From: Nocardiopsis gilva YIM 90087 | Lineage (GTDB): Bacteria; Actinomycetota; Actinomycetes; Streptosporangiales; Streptosporangiaceae | Direction of reading: 5' to 3' | DNA length: 64,000 bases | NCBI RefSeq assembly: GCF_002263495.1 | Contig: NZ_CP022753.1 | Coordinates: forward strand, 1,860,001 to 1,924,000 | Shown: positions 14,088-23,608 of the stretch, piece after piece | Numbering within the stretch: position 1 is the stretch's first letter | Layout of the letters: every line of letters begins with the position of its first letter | Made by a program: the position numbers and the translations under genes | Notes under the pieces: generated by a model | The model's database searches: none | Seen by the model: the letters and a program-made list of their open reading frames with translations, nothing else | Told to the model about the DNA's origin: nothing

Positions 14088-17000
14088 GTGTACCTGAAGA
14101 ACCTCACGCTGCGGGGATTCAAGTCCTTCGCGTCGGCCACCACGCTGCGCTTCGAGCCCGGCATCACGTGTGTCGTCGGCCCCAACGGCTCGGGCAAGTC
14201 CAACGTCGTCGACGCGCTTGCCTGGGTCATGGGGGAGCAGGGTGCCAAGTCCCTGCGCGGCGGCAAGATGGAGGACGTCATCTTCGCGGGGACCTCCTCC
14301 CGCCCCGCGCTCGGCCGCGCCGAGGTCAGCCTCACCATCGACAACACCGATGGTGCGCTGCCCATCGAGTACTCCGAGGTCACCATCAGACGGACGCTGT
14401 TCCGCAACGGCGGCTCCGAGTACGCGATCAACGGCGACACCTGCCGTCTGCTCGACATCCAGGACCTGCTCAGCGACTCTGGCATCGGCCGCGAGATGCA
14501 CGTCATCGTCGGCCAGGGCCAGCTCGACACCGTCCTGCACGCCGGCCCCGAGGAACGCCGCGCCCTCATCGAGGAGGCGGCGGGCATCCTCAAGCACCGC
14601 AAGCGCAAGGAGAAGGCGCTGCGCAAGCTCGAGGCGATGCAGGGCAACCTCGACCGCGTCACCGACCTCACCGCCGAGCTGCGCCGCCAGCTCAAGCCGC
14701 TGGGCCGCCAGGCCGAACTCGCGCGCCGCGCCGCCGTCATCCAGGCCGACCTGCGCGACGCCCGGCTCCGGCTGCTCGCCGACGACATCGTCACCCTCAC
14801 CGAGGCGCTGCGCAAGGAGGAGGCCGACGAGTCGGCCGTGCGCACCCGCCGCGAGGCCACCGAGAAGTCGCTCGCCGACGCCCAGGCCCGCGAGGCCGAG
14901 CTGGACGCGGCCGCCGCCGAGGCCGCGCCGCTGCTCGCCCAGGCCCAGGACACCTTCCACGGGCTGTCCCGGCTCAAGGAGCGGCTGAACGCGGTCGCCG
15001 GCCTGGCCACCGAACGCCACCGCAATCTCGCCGCCGAACCCGAGGAGGAGCGGCACGGCCGCGACCCCGAGGAGATGGAGGCCGAGGCCGAGGAGGTGCG
15101 CGCGCAGGAGGAGGAACTCCAGTACCGCCTCGATGACGCCCGGGAGCGGCTGGAGGCCGCTGTCAGCGAGCGCACCGCCGCCGAGGAGGCCCTGAAGGCC
15201 GAGGAACAGCGCATCGCCCATCTCGCCCGCGCCGCGGCCGACCGGCGCGAGGGCATGGCCAAGCTGCGCGGCCGCGTCGACGCGCTGCGCAGCCGCCTGG
15301 CCGCCAGCGAGGCCGAGCTGGAGCGGTTGGACGACGCCGCCACCGAGGCCCGCGAGCGCGCGGAAATCGCCCAGGCCGAGTACGAACAGGCCGCCGAGGA
15401 CTCCGCCGGGCTCGACGAGGGCGACGCCGAACTCGACGCCGCCCACGAGCACGCGCAGAACGAACTCGCCGCCACCGAGGCGCGGGTGAACGAGCTGCGC
15501 GACGCCGAGAACACGGCCGAGCGCGAGCGCGCGGCGCTCGCCGCTCGCAAGGAGGCCCTGGAGATGGGCCTCAACCGCAAGGACGGCGCCGCCGCGCTCC
15601 TGGGCGCGGCGGAGCGGCTCCCCGGCCTGCTCGGCTCGTTCGCCGCCCTGGTGGAGGTGGAGCCCGGCCACGAGACCGCCGTCGCCGCCGCGCTGGGAGT
15701 GGCGTCCGACGCCGTGGCGGTCGCGGACCCAGCTGCCGCCGAGGCCGCGCTGGAGCTGTTGAAGAGCGACGACGCCGGGCGGGCCGGCATCGTCATCGCC
15801 TCGTCGCAGGCGTCCGGAGGCGGGACGGCACCGCCGCGCGCGCAGTGGCCGCGGCTGGGCGACGGACTGCGGTATGCCGTCGACGTCCTCAGCCCGCCGC
15901 CGTCCCTGGAGGCGGCCGTCACCGAGCTGCTCGACCGCGTCGTCCTCGTCGCCGACGCCGCCCAGGCCCGCGAGGTCGTGGCGGCCCATCCCGGGGTGCG
16001 CGCCGTCAGCCCCGAGGGGGACGTGTTCACCCCCGCCCTCGTGCACGGCGGGTCCTCGACCGCGCCGAGCCTGCTGGAGGTCCAGGCCGCGGTCGACGAA
16101 GCCACCGAGCAGCTGGAGGAGGCGGTGACCGCGGCCAAGCGGGCCGCCGCCGACCTGGACGAGGCCAAGCGGGAGCGGGCACAGGCGGCGAGCGCCGTAG
16201 AGGAGATCGCCGTCCGCCGCCGGTCCGCCGCCAAGCGCCGCAACGAGGTCGCCCAGCAGGTCGGCAAGCTCGGTGGACAGGCCCGCTCGGCCGCCGCCGA
16301 GGTGGAGCGCTACACCGCCGCCGCGGCCAAGGCCGCCGCCGGACGCCAGAGCGACCTCGACCGCCTCGCCGAGCTGGAGGAGCGGCTCGCCGAGGCCGAG
16401 GCCGAACCCGTCGACGACGGCGAACCCGACACCGATCGGCGCGACGCCCTCGCCGAGAGCGCCGCCGCCGCGCGCGCGTCCGAGATGGAAGGGCGCCTGG
16501 CGGTCCGCACGGCCGAAGAACGGGTCCGATCGATCGCCGGGCGCGCCGACAGCCTGCTGCGCGCGGCCGCCGCCGAACGCCAGAGCCGCGAGCGCGCCGC
16601 CCTGCGCCGCGAGCGCCGCCGTCGCCAGTCGCTCGTGGCCGAAGCGGTGGCCAAGGGCGCGGCCGAGGCCCTGCGCCGCATCGAGTCCTCCCTGGCCGGG
16701 GCCGACGCCGAGCGCGCGGCGGCCGAGGAGGAGCGGGCCGCCCGCGACGGCGAACTCAAGACCGTCCGCGCACGGGTCCGCGAACTGTCGGTGGAGCTGG
16801 AGAAGCTGGTCAACGTCGTCCACGGCAGCGAGGTCGCGCGCGCCGAGCGCAAACTGCGCCTGGAGCAGCTGGAGACCAAGGCCGTGGAGGAGATGGGCGT
16901 CGACGTCCCCAACCTCATCTCCGAATACGGCCCCCGTGTTCCCGTCCCGCCCCCGGCCGACGCGCCCGAGGGTGAGGCCGTGGCCGTCCCGTATGTCCGC

Positions 17001-17648
17001 GAGGTCCAGGAGAAGCGCGCCCGCACCGCCGAGCGGCAGCTCAACCAGCTCGGCAAGATCAACCCCCTCGCCTTGGAGGAGTTCGCGGCCCTGGAAGAGC
17101 GCCACGCCTTCCTCACCGCGCAGCTCGAGGACATCAAGAAGACCCGCCGCGAACTGCTCGGTATCGTCGAGGAGGTCGACGGCCGCGTCCGCGAGGTCTT
17201 CACCGCCGCCTACGCCGACGTGGAGCGCGAGTTCGCCGCGATCTTCGGCCGCCTCTTCCCCGGCGGCGAGGGCCGACTCGTCCTCACCGACCCCGACAAC
17301 ATGCTCACCACGGGCATCGAGGTGGAGGCCCGCCCACCGGGCAAGAAGGTCAAGCGCCTCTCCCTCCTGTCGGGCGGCGAGCGCTCCCTGACGGCGGTCG
17401 CCTTCCTGGCCTCGATCTTCAAGGCCCGCCCCTCGCCCTTCTACGTGATGGACGAGGTCGAGGCCGCCCTGGACGACACCAACCTCCAGCGACTCCTGGT
17501 GATCTTCGACGAGCTGCGCTCCTCGTCCCAGCTGATCGTGATCACCCACCAGAAGCGCACCATGGAGGCGGCCGACGCGCTGTACGGCGTGACCATGCAG
17601 GGGGACGGCATCTCCCAGGTCATCAGCCAACGCCTGGAGCGCCGCTGA
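14088..17648 (+). CDS. smc: Chromosome segregation ATPase SMC
   Basis: 1186 residues, full SMC length. SMC dimers with ScpA/ScpB form the condensin that organises and separates chromosomes. Walker A GPNGSGKS is at residues 31-38. A long Ala/Glu/Arg coiled coil follows; the hinge (about 500-650, from LGAAERLPGLLGSFAALVEV) and the return coil come next. The ABC signature LLSGGERSLTAVAF and Walker B FYVMDEVEAALDD lie near 1090-1130. GTG 14088 (VYLKNLTLRGFKSF) follows a GGAGGAGG site. scpA and scpB are not in this window. A family A palindrome follows the stop. Confidence 0.97.
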   Translation: MYLKNLTLRGFKSFASATTLRFEPGITCVVGPNGSGKSNVVDALAWVMGEQGAKSLRGGKMEDVIFAGTSSRPALGRAEVSLTIDNTDGALPIEYSEVTIRRTLFRNGGSEYAINGDTCRLLDIQDLLSDSGIGREMHVIVGQGQLDTVLHAGPEERRALIEEAAGILKHRKRKEKALRKLEAMQGNLDRVTDLTAELRRQLKPLGRQAELARRAAVIQADLRDARLRLLADDIVTLTEALRKEEADESAVRTRREATEKSLADAQAREAELDAAAAEAAPLLAQAQDTFHGLSRLKERLNAVAGLATERHRNLAAEPEEERHGRDPEEMEAEAEEVRAQEEELQYRLDDARERLEAAVSERTAAEEALKAEEQRIAHLARAAADRREGMAKLRGRVDALRSRLAASEAELERLDDAATEARERAEIAQAEYEQAAEDSAGLDEGDAELDAAHEHAQNELAATEARVNELRDAENTAERERAALAARKEALEMGLNRKDGAAALLGAAERLPGLLGSFAALVEVEPGHETAVAAALGVASDAVAVADPAAAEAALELLKSDDAGRAGIVIASSQASGGGTAPPRAQWPRLGDGLRYAVDVLSPPPSLEAAVTELLDRVVLVADAAQAREVVAAHPGVRAVSPEGDVFTPALVHGGSSTAPSLLEVQAAVDEATEQLEEAVTAAKRAAADLDEAKRERAQAASAVEEIAVRRRSAAKRRNEVAQQVGKLGGQARSAAAEVERYTAAAAKAAAGRQSDLDRLAELEERLAEAEAEPVDDGEPDTDRRDALAESAAAARASEMEGRLAVRTAEERVRSIAGRADSLLRAAAAERQSRERAALRRERRRRQSLVAEAVAKGAAEALRRIESSLAGADAERAAAEEERAARDGELKTVRARVRELSVELEKLVNVVHGSEVARAERKLRLEQLETKAVEEMGVDVPNLISEYGPRVPVPPPADAPEGEAVAVPYVREVQEKRARTAERQLNQLGKINPLALEEFAALEERHAFLTAQLEDIKKTRRELLGIVEEVDGRVREVFTAAYADVEREFAAIFGRLFPGGEGRLVLTDPDNMLTTGIEVEARPPGKKVKRLSLLSGGERSLTAVAFLASIFKARPSPFYVMDEVEAALDDTNLQRLLVIFDELRSSSQLIVITHQKRTMEAADALYGVTMQGDGISQVISQRLERR

Positions 17649-17663
17649 CCCATCGCCCACCCT

Positions 17664-17731
17664 CCCGTTGATCTCGGGAAGGTGCGCCAAAAAACCGCCG
17701 GAATTTGGCGCACCTTCCCGAGATCAACGGG
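17664..17731. repeat. Long palindrome, family A, downstream of smc
   Basis: Arms 17664-17691 and 17704-17731 are perfect 28-bp complements with a 12-base loop. The outer motif CCCGTTGATCTCGG is shared with the other copies; the inner arm (AAGGTGCGCCAAA) is unique. It sits 15 bases after smc and before the B12 riboswitch, so it could end smc transcription. Confidence 0.9.
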
Positions 17732-17784
17732 GAAGGGGGACGGGCATTCGGTGGGGCGTGGAGTGAAACGGATAAAGTGGACAT

Positions 17785-17960
17785 GTTGTGCTGCCGGACC
17801 CCACCGGCGGTCCAACGGCACTGGGTGAGCGAAGTCCGGTCCGGGTCACCGCGAGGTCCCCGGGAACCCGGCGCTGTCCCGCAACCGTGATGCCCGACGC
17901 CTGCGCCGCAGGGGCCGGGACGAGCCGGGCCGCCTCGCTCAGCTGTCGACGACACCTGTC
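17785..17960 (+). ncRNA. Cobalamin (B12) riboswitch
   Basis: The leader before the B12-type transport genes contains the conserved core GGGAACCCGG...GCTGTCCCGCAACCGTGA (about 17869-17890), then a GC-rich hairpin and a GAGCCGGGCCGCC segment near 17922. These match the central B12-binding core and 3' box of cobalamin riboswitches. Boundaries are approximate. In this class, bound cobalamin turns down the downstream genes. Confidence 0.78.
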
Positions 17961-18039
17961 CTCGTGGGAAGGACGGTCCGTCCTGACACCGGCGGGCTGC
18001 GCGCTTTCCCCCTGTCCTGCGTTCCCCCGAAGGAGTCCC

Positions 18040-18978
18040 GTGCGCATCGCACGCCGCATGTCGGCCCTACTGCTGCCGGCCGCGCTCGTTCTGACCGCCG
18101 CCTGCGGTGGCCCCGACACCACCGACGACTCCGCGTCCAGCACGTCCGCCGGAAACTTCCCGGTCACCGTCAAGGACGCGCGCGGCGAGGTCACCATCGA
18201 CGAGGCGCCGGAGCGCATCGTCTCCCTGTCGCCCAGCACGACCGAGATGCTCTTCGCGATCGACGCCGGAGACCAGGTCGTGGCCGCCGACGACTACTCG
18301 AACTACCCCGAAGAGGCGCCCACCACCGACCTCTCCGGCTTCACCCCCAACGTCGAGGCGATCACCGAGGAAGACCCCGACCTGGTGATCCTCGCCCGCA
18401 GCGCCGAGGACGCGGCCGAACAGCTGGAGAAGGTGGGGGTCCCGGTCCTCGTCCTGGACGCGGCCGCGAGCCTGGACGACACCTACGACCAGATCCGCCT
18501 GCTCGGCAAGGTCACCGGCGACGAGAAGAAGGCCGACGCCGAGGCCGACCGCGTCGAGTCCGAGATCGACACGATCGTCACCGACACCAAGAAGAAGATC
18601 GGCGACACCGACCTCACCTACTACCACGAGGTCGACGACACCATGTACTCGGCGACCTCGGACACCTTCATCGGGCAGATCTACGGCGAGTTCGGGCTGG
18701 AGAACATCGCCGACAAGGCCGACGACGCCGCGAGCGGCTACCCGCAGCTCTCCCCGGAGTTCATCGTCGAGGAGAACCCCGACCTGATCTTCCTCGCCTA
18801 CGCGGGCAAGGACGCCGTCGCCGACGTCGAGGATCGGCCCGCCTTCGACAAGGTCAGTGCCGTCAAGGACGGCAACATCGTGCAGCTGGACGAGGACATC
18901 TCCTCGCGCTGGGGGCCGCGCGTCGTCGACCTCGCGCAGGACGTCTCCGACGCCGTCCTGGCCGCTGAGGAGAACTAA
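18040..18978 (+). CDS. ABC transporter substrate-binding lipoprotein, B12/siderophore type
   Basis: 312 residues from GTG 18040, 4 bases after AAGGAG. The signal peptide ends in the lipobox LTAAC (Cys about residue 24). The rest is a periplasmic-binding fold (PF01497): PERIVSLSPSTTEMLFAIDAGDQVVA early, then FTPNVEAITEEDPDLVI, and a C-terminal lobe with RPAFDKVSAVKDGNIVQLD. These proteins deliver cobalamin, haem or ferric siderophores to FecCD-type permeases. The cobalamin riboswitch just upstream makes B12 or another corrinoid the best substrate guess. The permease begins 5 bp later; no ATPase gene is present. Confidence 0.9.
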   Translation: MRIARRMSALLLPAALVLTAACGGPDTTDDSASSTSAGNFPVTVKDARGEVTIDEAPERIVSLSPSTTEMLFAIDAGDQVVAADDYSNYPEEAPTTDLSGFTPNVEAITEEDPDLVILARSAEDAAEQLEKVGVPVLVLDAAASLDDTYDQIRLLGKVTGDEKKADAEADRVESEIDTIVTDTKKKIGDTDLTYYHEVDDTMYSATSDTFIGQIYGEFGLENIADKADDAASGYPQLSPEFIVEENPDLIFLAYAGKDAVADVEDRPAFDKVSAVKDGNIVQLDEDISSRWGPRVVDLAQDVSDAVLAAEEN

Positions 18979-18983
18979 CCCCA

Positions 18984-20018
18984 GTGTTCGGACGCACTCG
19001 GCCGTCGTGGGCGTGGCTCCTCGGCGGCCTGGCGGTCCTCCTCGCGGCGGTGATCACCGGCGTCGCCTCAGGGGCCGCCTCCATCACCCCCGGGGACATC
19101 GCGCAGACCCTGCTCGCCAAGGTCGGGGCGGGGACGGAGTCCCCGCTCAACGACCGCCAGATCGCGGTCCTGGTGCAGCTGCGCCTGCCGCGCGTCGTCC
19201 TCGGCGCGATGGTCGGCGGCCTGCTGGCCACCGCGGGCGCCGCCTACCAGGGCGTGTTCCGCAACCCGCTGGCCGACCCCTACCTACTGGGGGCGGCCGG
19301 CGGGGCCGGGCTCGGCGCGACGATCATCATCGCGTTCGGCGGCGACATCTTCGACTCACCGCGCGGACTGGTCCCGGTCGCGGCCTTCCTCGGGGCGCTC
19401 CTCGGGGTCGCCGCCGCCTACGCGCTCGGTCACACCACCGGGCGCGGCGGCACCGCCTCGCTCGTCCTCGCCGGTGTCGCCGTCTCCTCGTTCCTGGCCG
19501 CGATGCAGACCCTGCTCCAGCAGATGCGCATCGAGGAGCTGGAACGCATCTACGCCTGGGTCCTCGGCGGACTGGGCCGGGGCGGCTGGGACGACATCAC
19601 CATGGTCGCGCCGTATGCCGCCGTGAGCGTGATCGTCCTGCTCGGCTGCGGCTACCTGCTCGACCTGCTCGCGCTCGGCGACGAGAAGGCGCTGAGCCTC
19701 GGGCTCAACGCGACGGTGGTACGGCTGATCGTGATCTCCACCGCCTCCCTGGCCACGGCCGCCGCGGTGGCGGTGAGCGGGCTGATCGGCTTCGTCGGCA
19801 TCGTCGTGCCGCACATCGTGCGACGGCTCGTCGGCACCGGCTACCGGATGATCCTGCCGATGTCACTGCTCCTCGGCGGCGCGTTCCTCGTCCTGATGGA
19901 CATCGTGGCACGCACCGTCCTCGCCCCGGCCGAACTCCCGCTGGGCGTGGTGACCGCCTTCCTCGGCGCCCCGTTCTTCGTCCTCGTGCTGCGGGGGACG
20001 CGCGACCGCGCGATGTGA
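18984..20018 (+). CDS. FecCD-family ABC permease, probably cobalamin
   Basis: 344 residues with about ten hydrophobic segments and the family motifs LRLPRVVLGAMVGGLLATAGAAYQGVFRNPLADPYLLG (residues about 69-106) and GLIGFVGIVVPHIVRR, the loop that couples to the ATPase. BtuC/FecC-type permeases form a homodimeric channel. GTG 18984 is chosen from 5-bp spacing to the binding-protein stop. The partner BtuD-type ATPase is missing from the cluster; ftsY follows at once. Regulation is probably through the upstream cobalamin riboswitch. Confidence 0.92.
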   Translation: MFGRTRPSWAWLLGGLAVLLAAVITGVASGAASITPGDIAQTLLAKVGAGTESPLNDRQIAVLVQLRLPRVVLGAMVGGLLATAGAAYQGVFRNPLADPYLLGAAGGAGLGATIIIAFGGDIFDSPRGLVPVAAFLGALLGVAAAYALGHTTGRGGTASLVLAGVAVSSFLAAMQTLLQQMRIEELERIYAWVLGGLGRGGWDDITMVAPYAAVSVIVLLGCGYLLDLLALGDEKALSLGLNATVVRLIVISTASLATAAAVAVSGLIGFVGIVVPHIVRRLVGTGYRMILPMSLLLGGAFLVLMDIVARTVLAPAELPLGVVTAFLGAPFFVLVLRGTRDRAM

Positions 20019-20084
20019 TGTCCGCCCACGTCACCCCCTCGGTGACCTGATCGTGCCCCTGCTTCTGCGAAACTGGACGACGTT

Positions 20085-21263
20085 ATGGACTACACGATCT
20101 TCGCCGTTGCCATCTTCCTCATCGCCGTCCTGGTGTTCGGCGGCGTCTTTCTGATCCGGCCCCGGCGCCCCGGGGTCACCGACGAGAAGCCGACCGCCGA
20201 GGTGAAGGACGAGGCCGCCGCCACCGGCACGGCTGTCGCCGAACCGGAGGAGCGGGAAGCGGCCGGGGGCGTGGAGACCGCCGAGCCCGAGGCGCCGCCC
20301 GCCGCGGCTCCGGCCGCTCCGGAGCTGGAGACCCCGCCGCCGTCGGCCGGCCGGCTGGTGCGGCTGCGCGCCCGGCTCGCCCGGTCGCAGAGCGTCTTCG
20401 GGCAGGGGCTGCTCTCGCTGCTCGCCGCCGACAAGCTCGACGACGACGCCTGGGACGAGATCGAGGACACCCTCATCACCGCCGACGTCGGCGTGACCTC
20501 GGCCGCCCAGATCGTGGACAACCTGCGCACCAAGGTCAAGGTGCACGGCGGGCGCACCCCCGAGGAGGTGCGCGACATGCTGCGCGCGGAGCTGATCGCG
20601 CACATCGACCCCGACATGGACCGCGGCGTGCGCACCGAGCCGCACGGTGACCGCCCCGCCGTGGTCATGATCGTCGGCGTGAACGGCACCGGGAAGACCA
20701 CCACCACCGGCAAGCTCGCCCGCGTGCTCGTCGGGGACGGCCGCAGCGTCGTGCTGGGTGCCGCCGACACCTTCCGCGCCGCCGCCGCCGACCAGCTGGA
20801 GACCTGGGGCGGCCGCGTCGGCGCGCCGGTGATCCGCAAGGACGAGGGCGCCGACCCGGCGAGCGTCGCCTTCGACGCGGTGGCGCGCGGCGTCGACGAC
20901 CATGTCGACACGGTCATCGTCGACACCGCGGGGCGCCTGCACACCAAGACGGGGCTGATGGACGAGCTCGGCAAGGTCAAGCGCGTCGTGGAGAAGAAGT
21001 CCCAGGTCGACGAGGTGCTGCTGGTCCTCGACGCCACCACGGGGCAGAACGGGATGCGCCAGGCGCGCGTGTTCGCCGAGGCCGTCAACATCACCGGCAT
21101 CGTGCTGACCAAGCTGGACGGTACCGCCAAGGGCGGCATCATCATCCAGGTGCAGCGGGAGCTGGGCGTCCCGGTCAAGCTCGTGGGCCTCGGCGAGGGC
21201 CCCGACGACCTCGCGCCGTTCGACCCCGAGACGTTCGTCGACGCGATCCTCAGCACGGATTGA
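20085..21263 (+). CDS. ftsY: Signal recognition particle receptor FtsY
   Basis: 392 residues. FtsY docks the SRP-ribosome complex at the membrane for co-translational insertion, and pairs with Ffh (gene at 26759). An N-terminal transmembrane helix (about residues 4-24) anchors it, followed by an Ala/Glu/Pro linker (25-90). The NG domain shows G1 GVNGTGKTTT, G2 DTFRAAA, G3 DTAGRLH and G4 TKLDGTAKGG. ATG 20085 has no clear ribosome site. Confidence 0.97.
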   Translation: MDYTIFAVAIFLIAVLVFGGVFLIRPRRPGVTDEKPTAEVKDEAAATGTAVAEPEEREAAGGVETAEPEAPPAAAPAAPELETPPPSAGRLVRLRARLARSQSVFGQGLLSLLAADKLDDDAWDEIEDTLITADVGVTSAAQIVDNLRTKVKVHGGRTPEEVRDMLRAELIAHIDPDMDRGVRTEPHGDRPAVVMIVGVNGTGKTTTTGKLARVLVGDGRSVVLGAADTFRAAAADQLETWGGRVGAPVIRKDEGADPASVAFDAVARGVDDHVDTVIVDTAGRLHTKTGLMDELGKVKRVVEKKSQVDEVLLVLDATTGQNGMRQARVFAEAVNITGIVLTKLDGTAKGGIIIQVQRELGVPVKLVGLGEGPDDLAPFDPETFVDAILSTD

Positions 21264-21293
21264 ACGACTGACGTCTCACCACCGCAGTCACAG

Positions 21294-21369
21294 CCCCTCC
21301 GTTGATCTCGGAGATATTGGGGTCTAAATCGCTCGTGAGACCCCAATATCTCCGAGATCAACGGAGGGG
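21294..21369. repeat. Long palindrome, family A, between convergent genes
   Basis: Arms 21294-21325 and 21338-21369 are perfect 32-bp complements with a 12-base loop. The inner sequence GAGATATTGGGGT and the loop are almost the same as in the 5448 copy. It lies between ftsY and the convergent ABC permease gene. Confidence 0.93.
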
Positions 21370-21390
21370 CGAGGCGGAGAGGGCGAGGGC

Positions 21391-22188
21391 TCACACCGCG
21401 ATGTCGCGGCGCGCGAACACCCCCAGGCCGAGTGCGACCAGGACGACCGGGATCGCGACGAGCACGCTCGTGTAGGCGGGATCGAATCCGTTGACCAGCG
21501 GGTCCGGGTCGAAGCCGTAGTAGAACGGCGACAGGAAGCGCAGCCACTCGAGCTCCTCCACCTGCAGGGCGAAGGTGTTGCCGAGGTAGCCGATCACCGC
21601 CAGCAGAGCGGCCCCGCCCAGGGCGAAGGACCGGCGGCCGGTGGCCGCGCCGATCGCCAGCGCGACCGCCCCGTAGGCGAGCGCGATCAGCACCACGATC
21701 GCCGAGGCCGCGAACAGGTGGTAGGGGCTGATGCCGAGGTCCAGGCCGGGGTTGAGCAGGAGCAGGGTCACCAGCGAGGCGAGCCCGATCACCGCGATGA
21801 CCACCACCAGGGCGGCGAACCGCTGGACGAGCAGCCGCACCCGGCTGACCGGGTGGGCCAGGACCAGCTCCAGGCCGCCCTCCTCCTCGTCACCGGCGAT
21901 GGCGCGGGTGCCGAAGGTGACGGCCGCGATCACCATGAGGATGGGGACGAGCAGGCCGTAGACCGTCCCGTTGAGGTAGCCCTCAGGGGTGGTCATGTCG
22001 GCCCAGCCCATGGCCTCGGCGACCTCGGGCATCGACTGGGCGTAGGCGTCCATCAGATCGGCCGAGTCCTTCATCGTCGGCCAGAAGGCGCTGTACATGG
22101 CGGTGACAGCGGCCACGGCGATCGCCCAGCCGATGGTCGCGCGCCGTGTGTCCTGGAGGAACTTGCCGAAGACGCTACGCAGCAGCAT
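21391..22188 (-). CDS. ABC-2 type transporter permease
   Basis: 265 residues with about six transmembrane helices (residues 20-32, 77-100, 120-150, 157-180, 190-205, 235-258). The loop with DEEEGGLELVLAHPVSRVRLL is typical of ABC-2 exporters. It overlaps the 3' end of the ATPase gene by 14 bp, so the two form one unit. Such pairs often export drugs, lipids or peptides; the cargo is unknown. The gene converges with ftsY across a long palindrome. Confidence 0.9.
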   Translation of the reverse strand: MLLRSVFGKFLQDTRRATIGWAIAVAAVTAMYSAFWPTMKDSADLMDAYAQSMPEVAEAMGWADMTTPEGYLNGTVYGLLVPILMVIAAVTFGTRAIAGDEEEGGLELVLAHPVSRVRLLVQRFAALVVVIAVIGLASLVTLLLLNPGLDLGISPYHLFAASAIVVLIALAYGAVALAIGAATGRRSFALGGAALLAVIGYLGNTFALQVEELEWLRFLSPFYYGFDPDPLVNGFDPAYTSVLVAIPVVLVALGLGVFARRDIAV

Positions 22189-23122
22189 CGCGCTCCGCCC
22201 CCTCGCTGTCCGTGCCGCTGTTGTTGTAGTGCGTGAAGAACAGCCGCTCCAGGTCGGGCTCCTCGCTGTTCAACATGAGCACGGTGTGCCGAGCGGCGAG
22301 CTTGACCAGCGCGTCCGGGCTGCCGTGCATCGTGCAGGTGAGGGTGGTGCCGTGGACCACGAGGTCGTGCACGTTCCCCTCGGCTCGGAAGCGCTCCACC
22401 TCCTCGGCGGGGAGCTCGGCGCCGAAGCGGACGGTGAACTCGCGCGCCACCCGGTTGCGCAGCGCGTCCATGTCCTCGGTGGCCACGATGCGCCCGTCGC
22501 GGATGATCGCGGCGCGGTCGGAGACCTCCTGGACCTCGCTGAGCACGTGGGAGGACATGAACACGGTGCGGCCCTCGGCGCGGGTCTCGCGGACCATCGC
22601 CAGGAACTCCTGTTGCAGCAGCGGGTCGAGGCCGCTGGTGGGCTCGTCCAGGATGAGCAGCTGGGGGTCGTGCATGAACGCCTGCACCAGGCCGACCTTC
22701 TGCTTGTTCCCCTTGGACAGACCGCGGACGGGCTTGTCCAGGTCGAGCTTGAAGCGGTCGGCCAGCGCCGCGATGCGGGTGGGGTGGACGCCCCCGCGCA
22801 GGTTGCCGTAGTAGGTCAGGAGTTCGCGCGCGGGGCGCCGGCTGCCCATGGTCAGTTCTCCGGGCAGGTAGCCGATGTCGGCGCGGAGCCGGGACCCGGC
22901 GGTGCGCGGGTCGTGCCCGAGCAGGTTCACCTCGCCGCCGTCGCGCCGGATCAGGTCCAGCAGGATGCGGATCGTGGTGGTCTTACCCGCCCCGTTCGGA
23001 CCGAGGAAGCCGAAGATCTCGCCCTGGCGGACGTCCAGGTCCACCCCGGACAGGGCCTGGGTGCGGCCGTAGCTCTTGGTGAGCCCCCGGGCCGAGATGA
23101 TGGTCACGCGGTGTGAGGGCAT
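22175..23122 (-). CDS. ABC transporter ATP-binding protein (drug/lipid exporter type)
   Basis: 315 residues: Walker A GPNGAGKTTT (about residues 43-52), signature LSKGNKQKVGLVQAF, Walker B LLILDEPTSGLDPL, and H-loop SSHVLSE. The 80-residue C-terminal extension (from REFTVRFGAEL) is common in exporters of the CcmA/DrrA class. ATG 23122 gives MPSHRVTII; GTG 23107 is an alternative closer to the first conserved strand. It drives the overlapping permease gene. Confidence 0.93.
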   Translation of the reverse strand: MPSHRVTIISARGLTKSYGRTQALSGVDLDVRQGEIFGFLGPNGAGKTTTIRILLDLIRRDGGEVNLLGHDPRTAGSRLRADIGYLPGELTMGSRRPARELLTYYGNLRGGVHPTRIAALADRFKLDLDKPVRGLSKGNKQKVGLVQAFMHDPQLLILDEPTSGLDPLLQQEFLAMVRETRAEGRTVFMSSHVLSEVQEVSDRAAIIRDGRIVATEDMDALRNRVAREFTVRFGAELPAEEVERFRAEGNVHDLVVHGTTLTCTMHGSPDALVKLAARHTVLMLNSEEPDLERLFFTHYNNSGTDSEGAERDAAA

Positions 23123-23608
23123 GTCGGTTCATCTCGTTTCTTCCGCTCGCTCATTCCTCCGTACCCGTTTTCTGTCGGGGGCGCGCCTCAGGGGGTGGTG
23201 CGGCCGCGGCCGCACCGCTGACCGTGGCGGTCGATCAGCGGGATTCGTAAGGTTCAGTAGTTTTCGAACTAACGAAAATCGTTCCCGGCGTCGCCCGGTA
23301 CACGGGACGCTTTAGCGAGTTCTTAACGGGCGGAAATGCGCTGTTGACGCCTCCCTGACGCCGCGCTGACCACGCGCCTGAGCTTGTAGATCTCTCCCAT
23401 GCGTCGCCGTTTGACCTGTCGATTCACCCAGACGTAACACGCGGGGTGATCTCTTCATATTCGTGCAACATCACCTGTCGCATCGAGAAACACGCAGCTA
23501 GGAGCCTGGTCCGCGCAGAAGATCCCCGCCGAGCCCGACGATGTGCTCGCCGTCCATCTCTTCGGATCGCCAACGACACATCCCCCCACCCCGAATCACG
23601 GAGGCGAC
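23123..23608. other. amtB upstream region with candidate promoter
   Basis: No gene found. TTGACC (23411-23416) and TAACAC (23435-23440) are spaced 18 bp and could start amtB transcription. A GTAAC at 23434 and a GAAAC near 23486 resemble half-sites of the nitrogen regulator GlnR, but the four-part spacing is not met, so GlnR control is only a possibility. The left third (about 23230-23330) has lower GC and no recognised motif. Confidence 0.4.

Noticed and set aside
14046-17690. Very long antisense open frame (1214 codons) over smc
   Set aside because: It is the shadow of the high-GC smc codons; it lacks domains and its Gly/Leu/Ala composition is typical of antisense reads.
23411-23500. GlnR box before amtB
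   Set aside because: Half-sites are present, but the four-part spacing of a GlnR operator is not satisfied.
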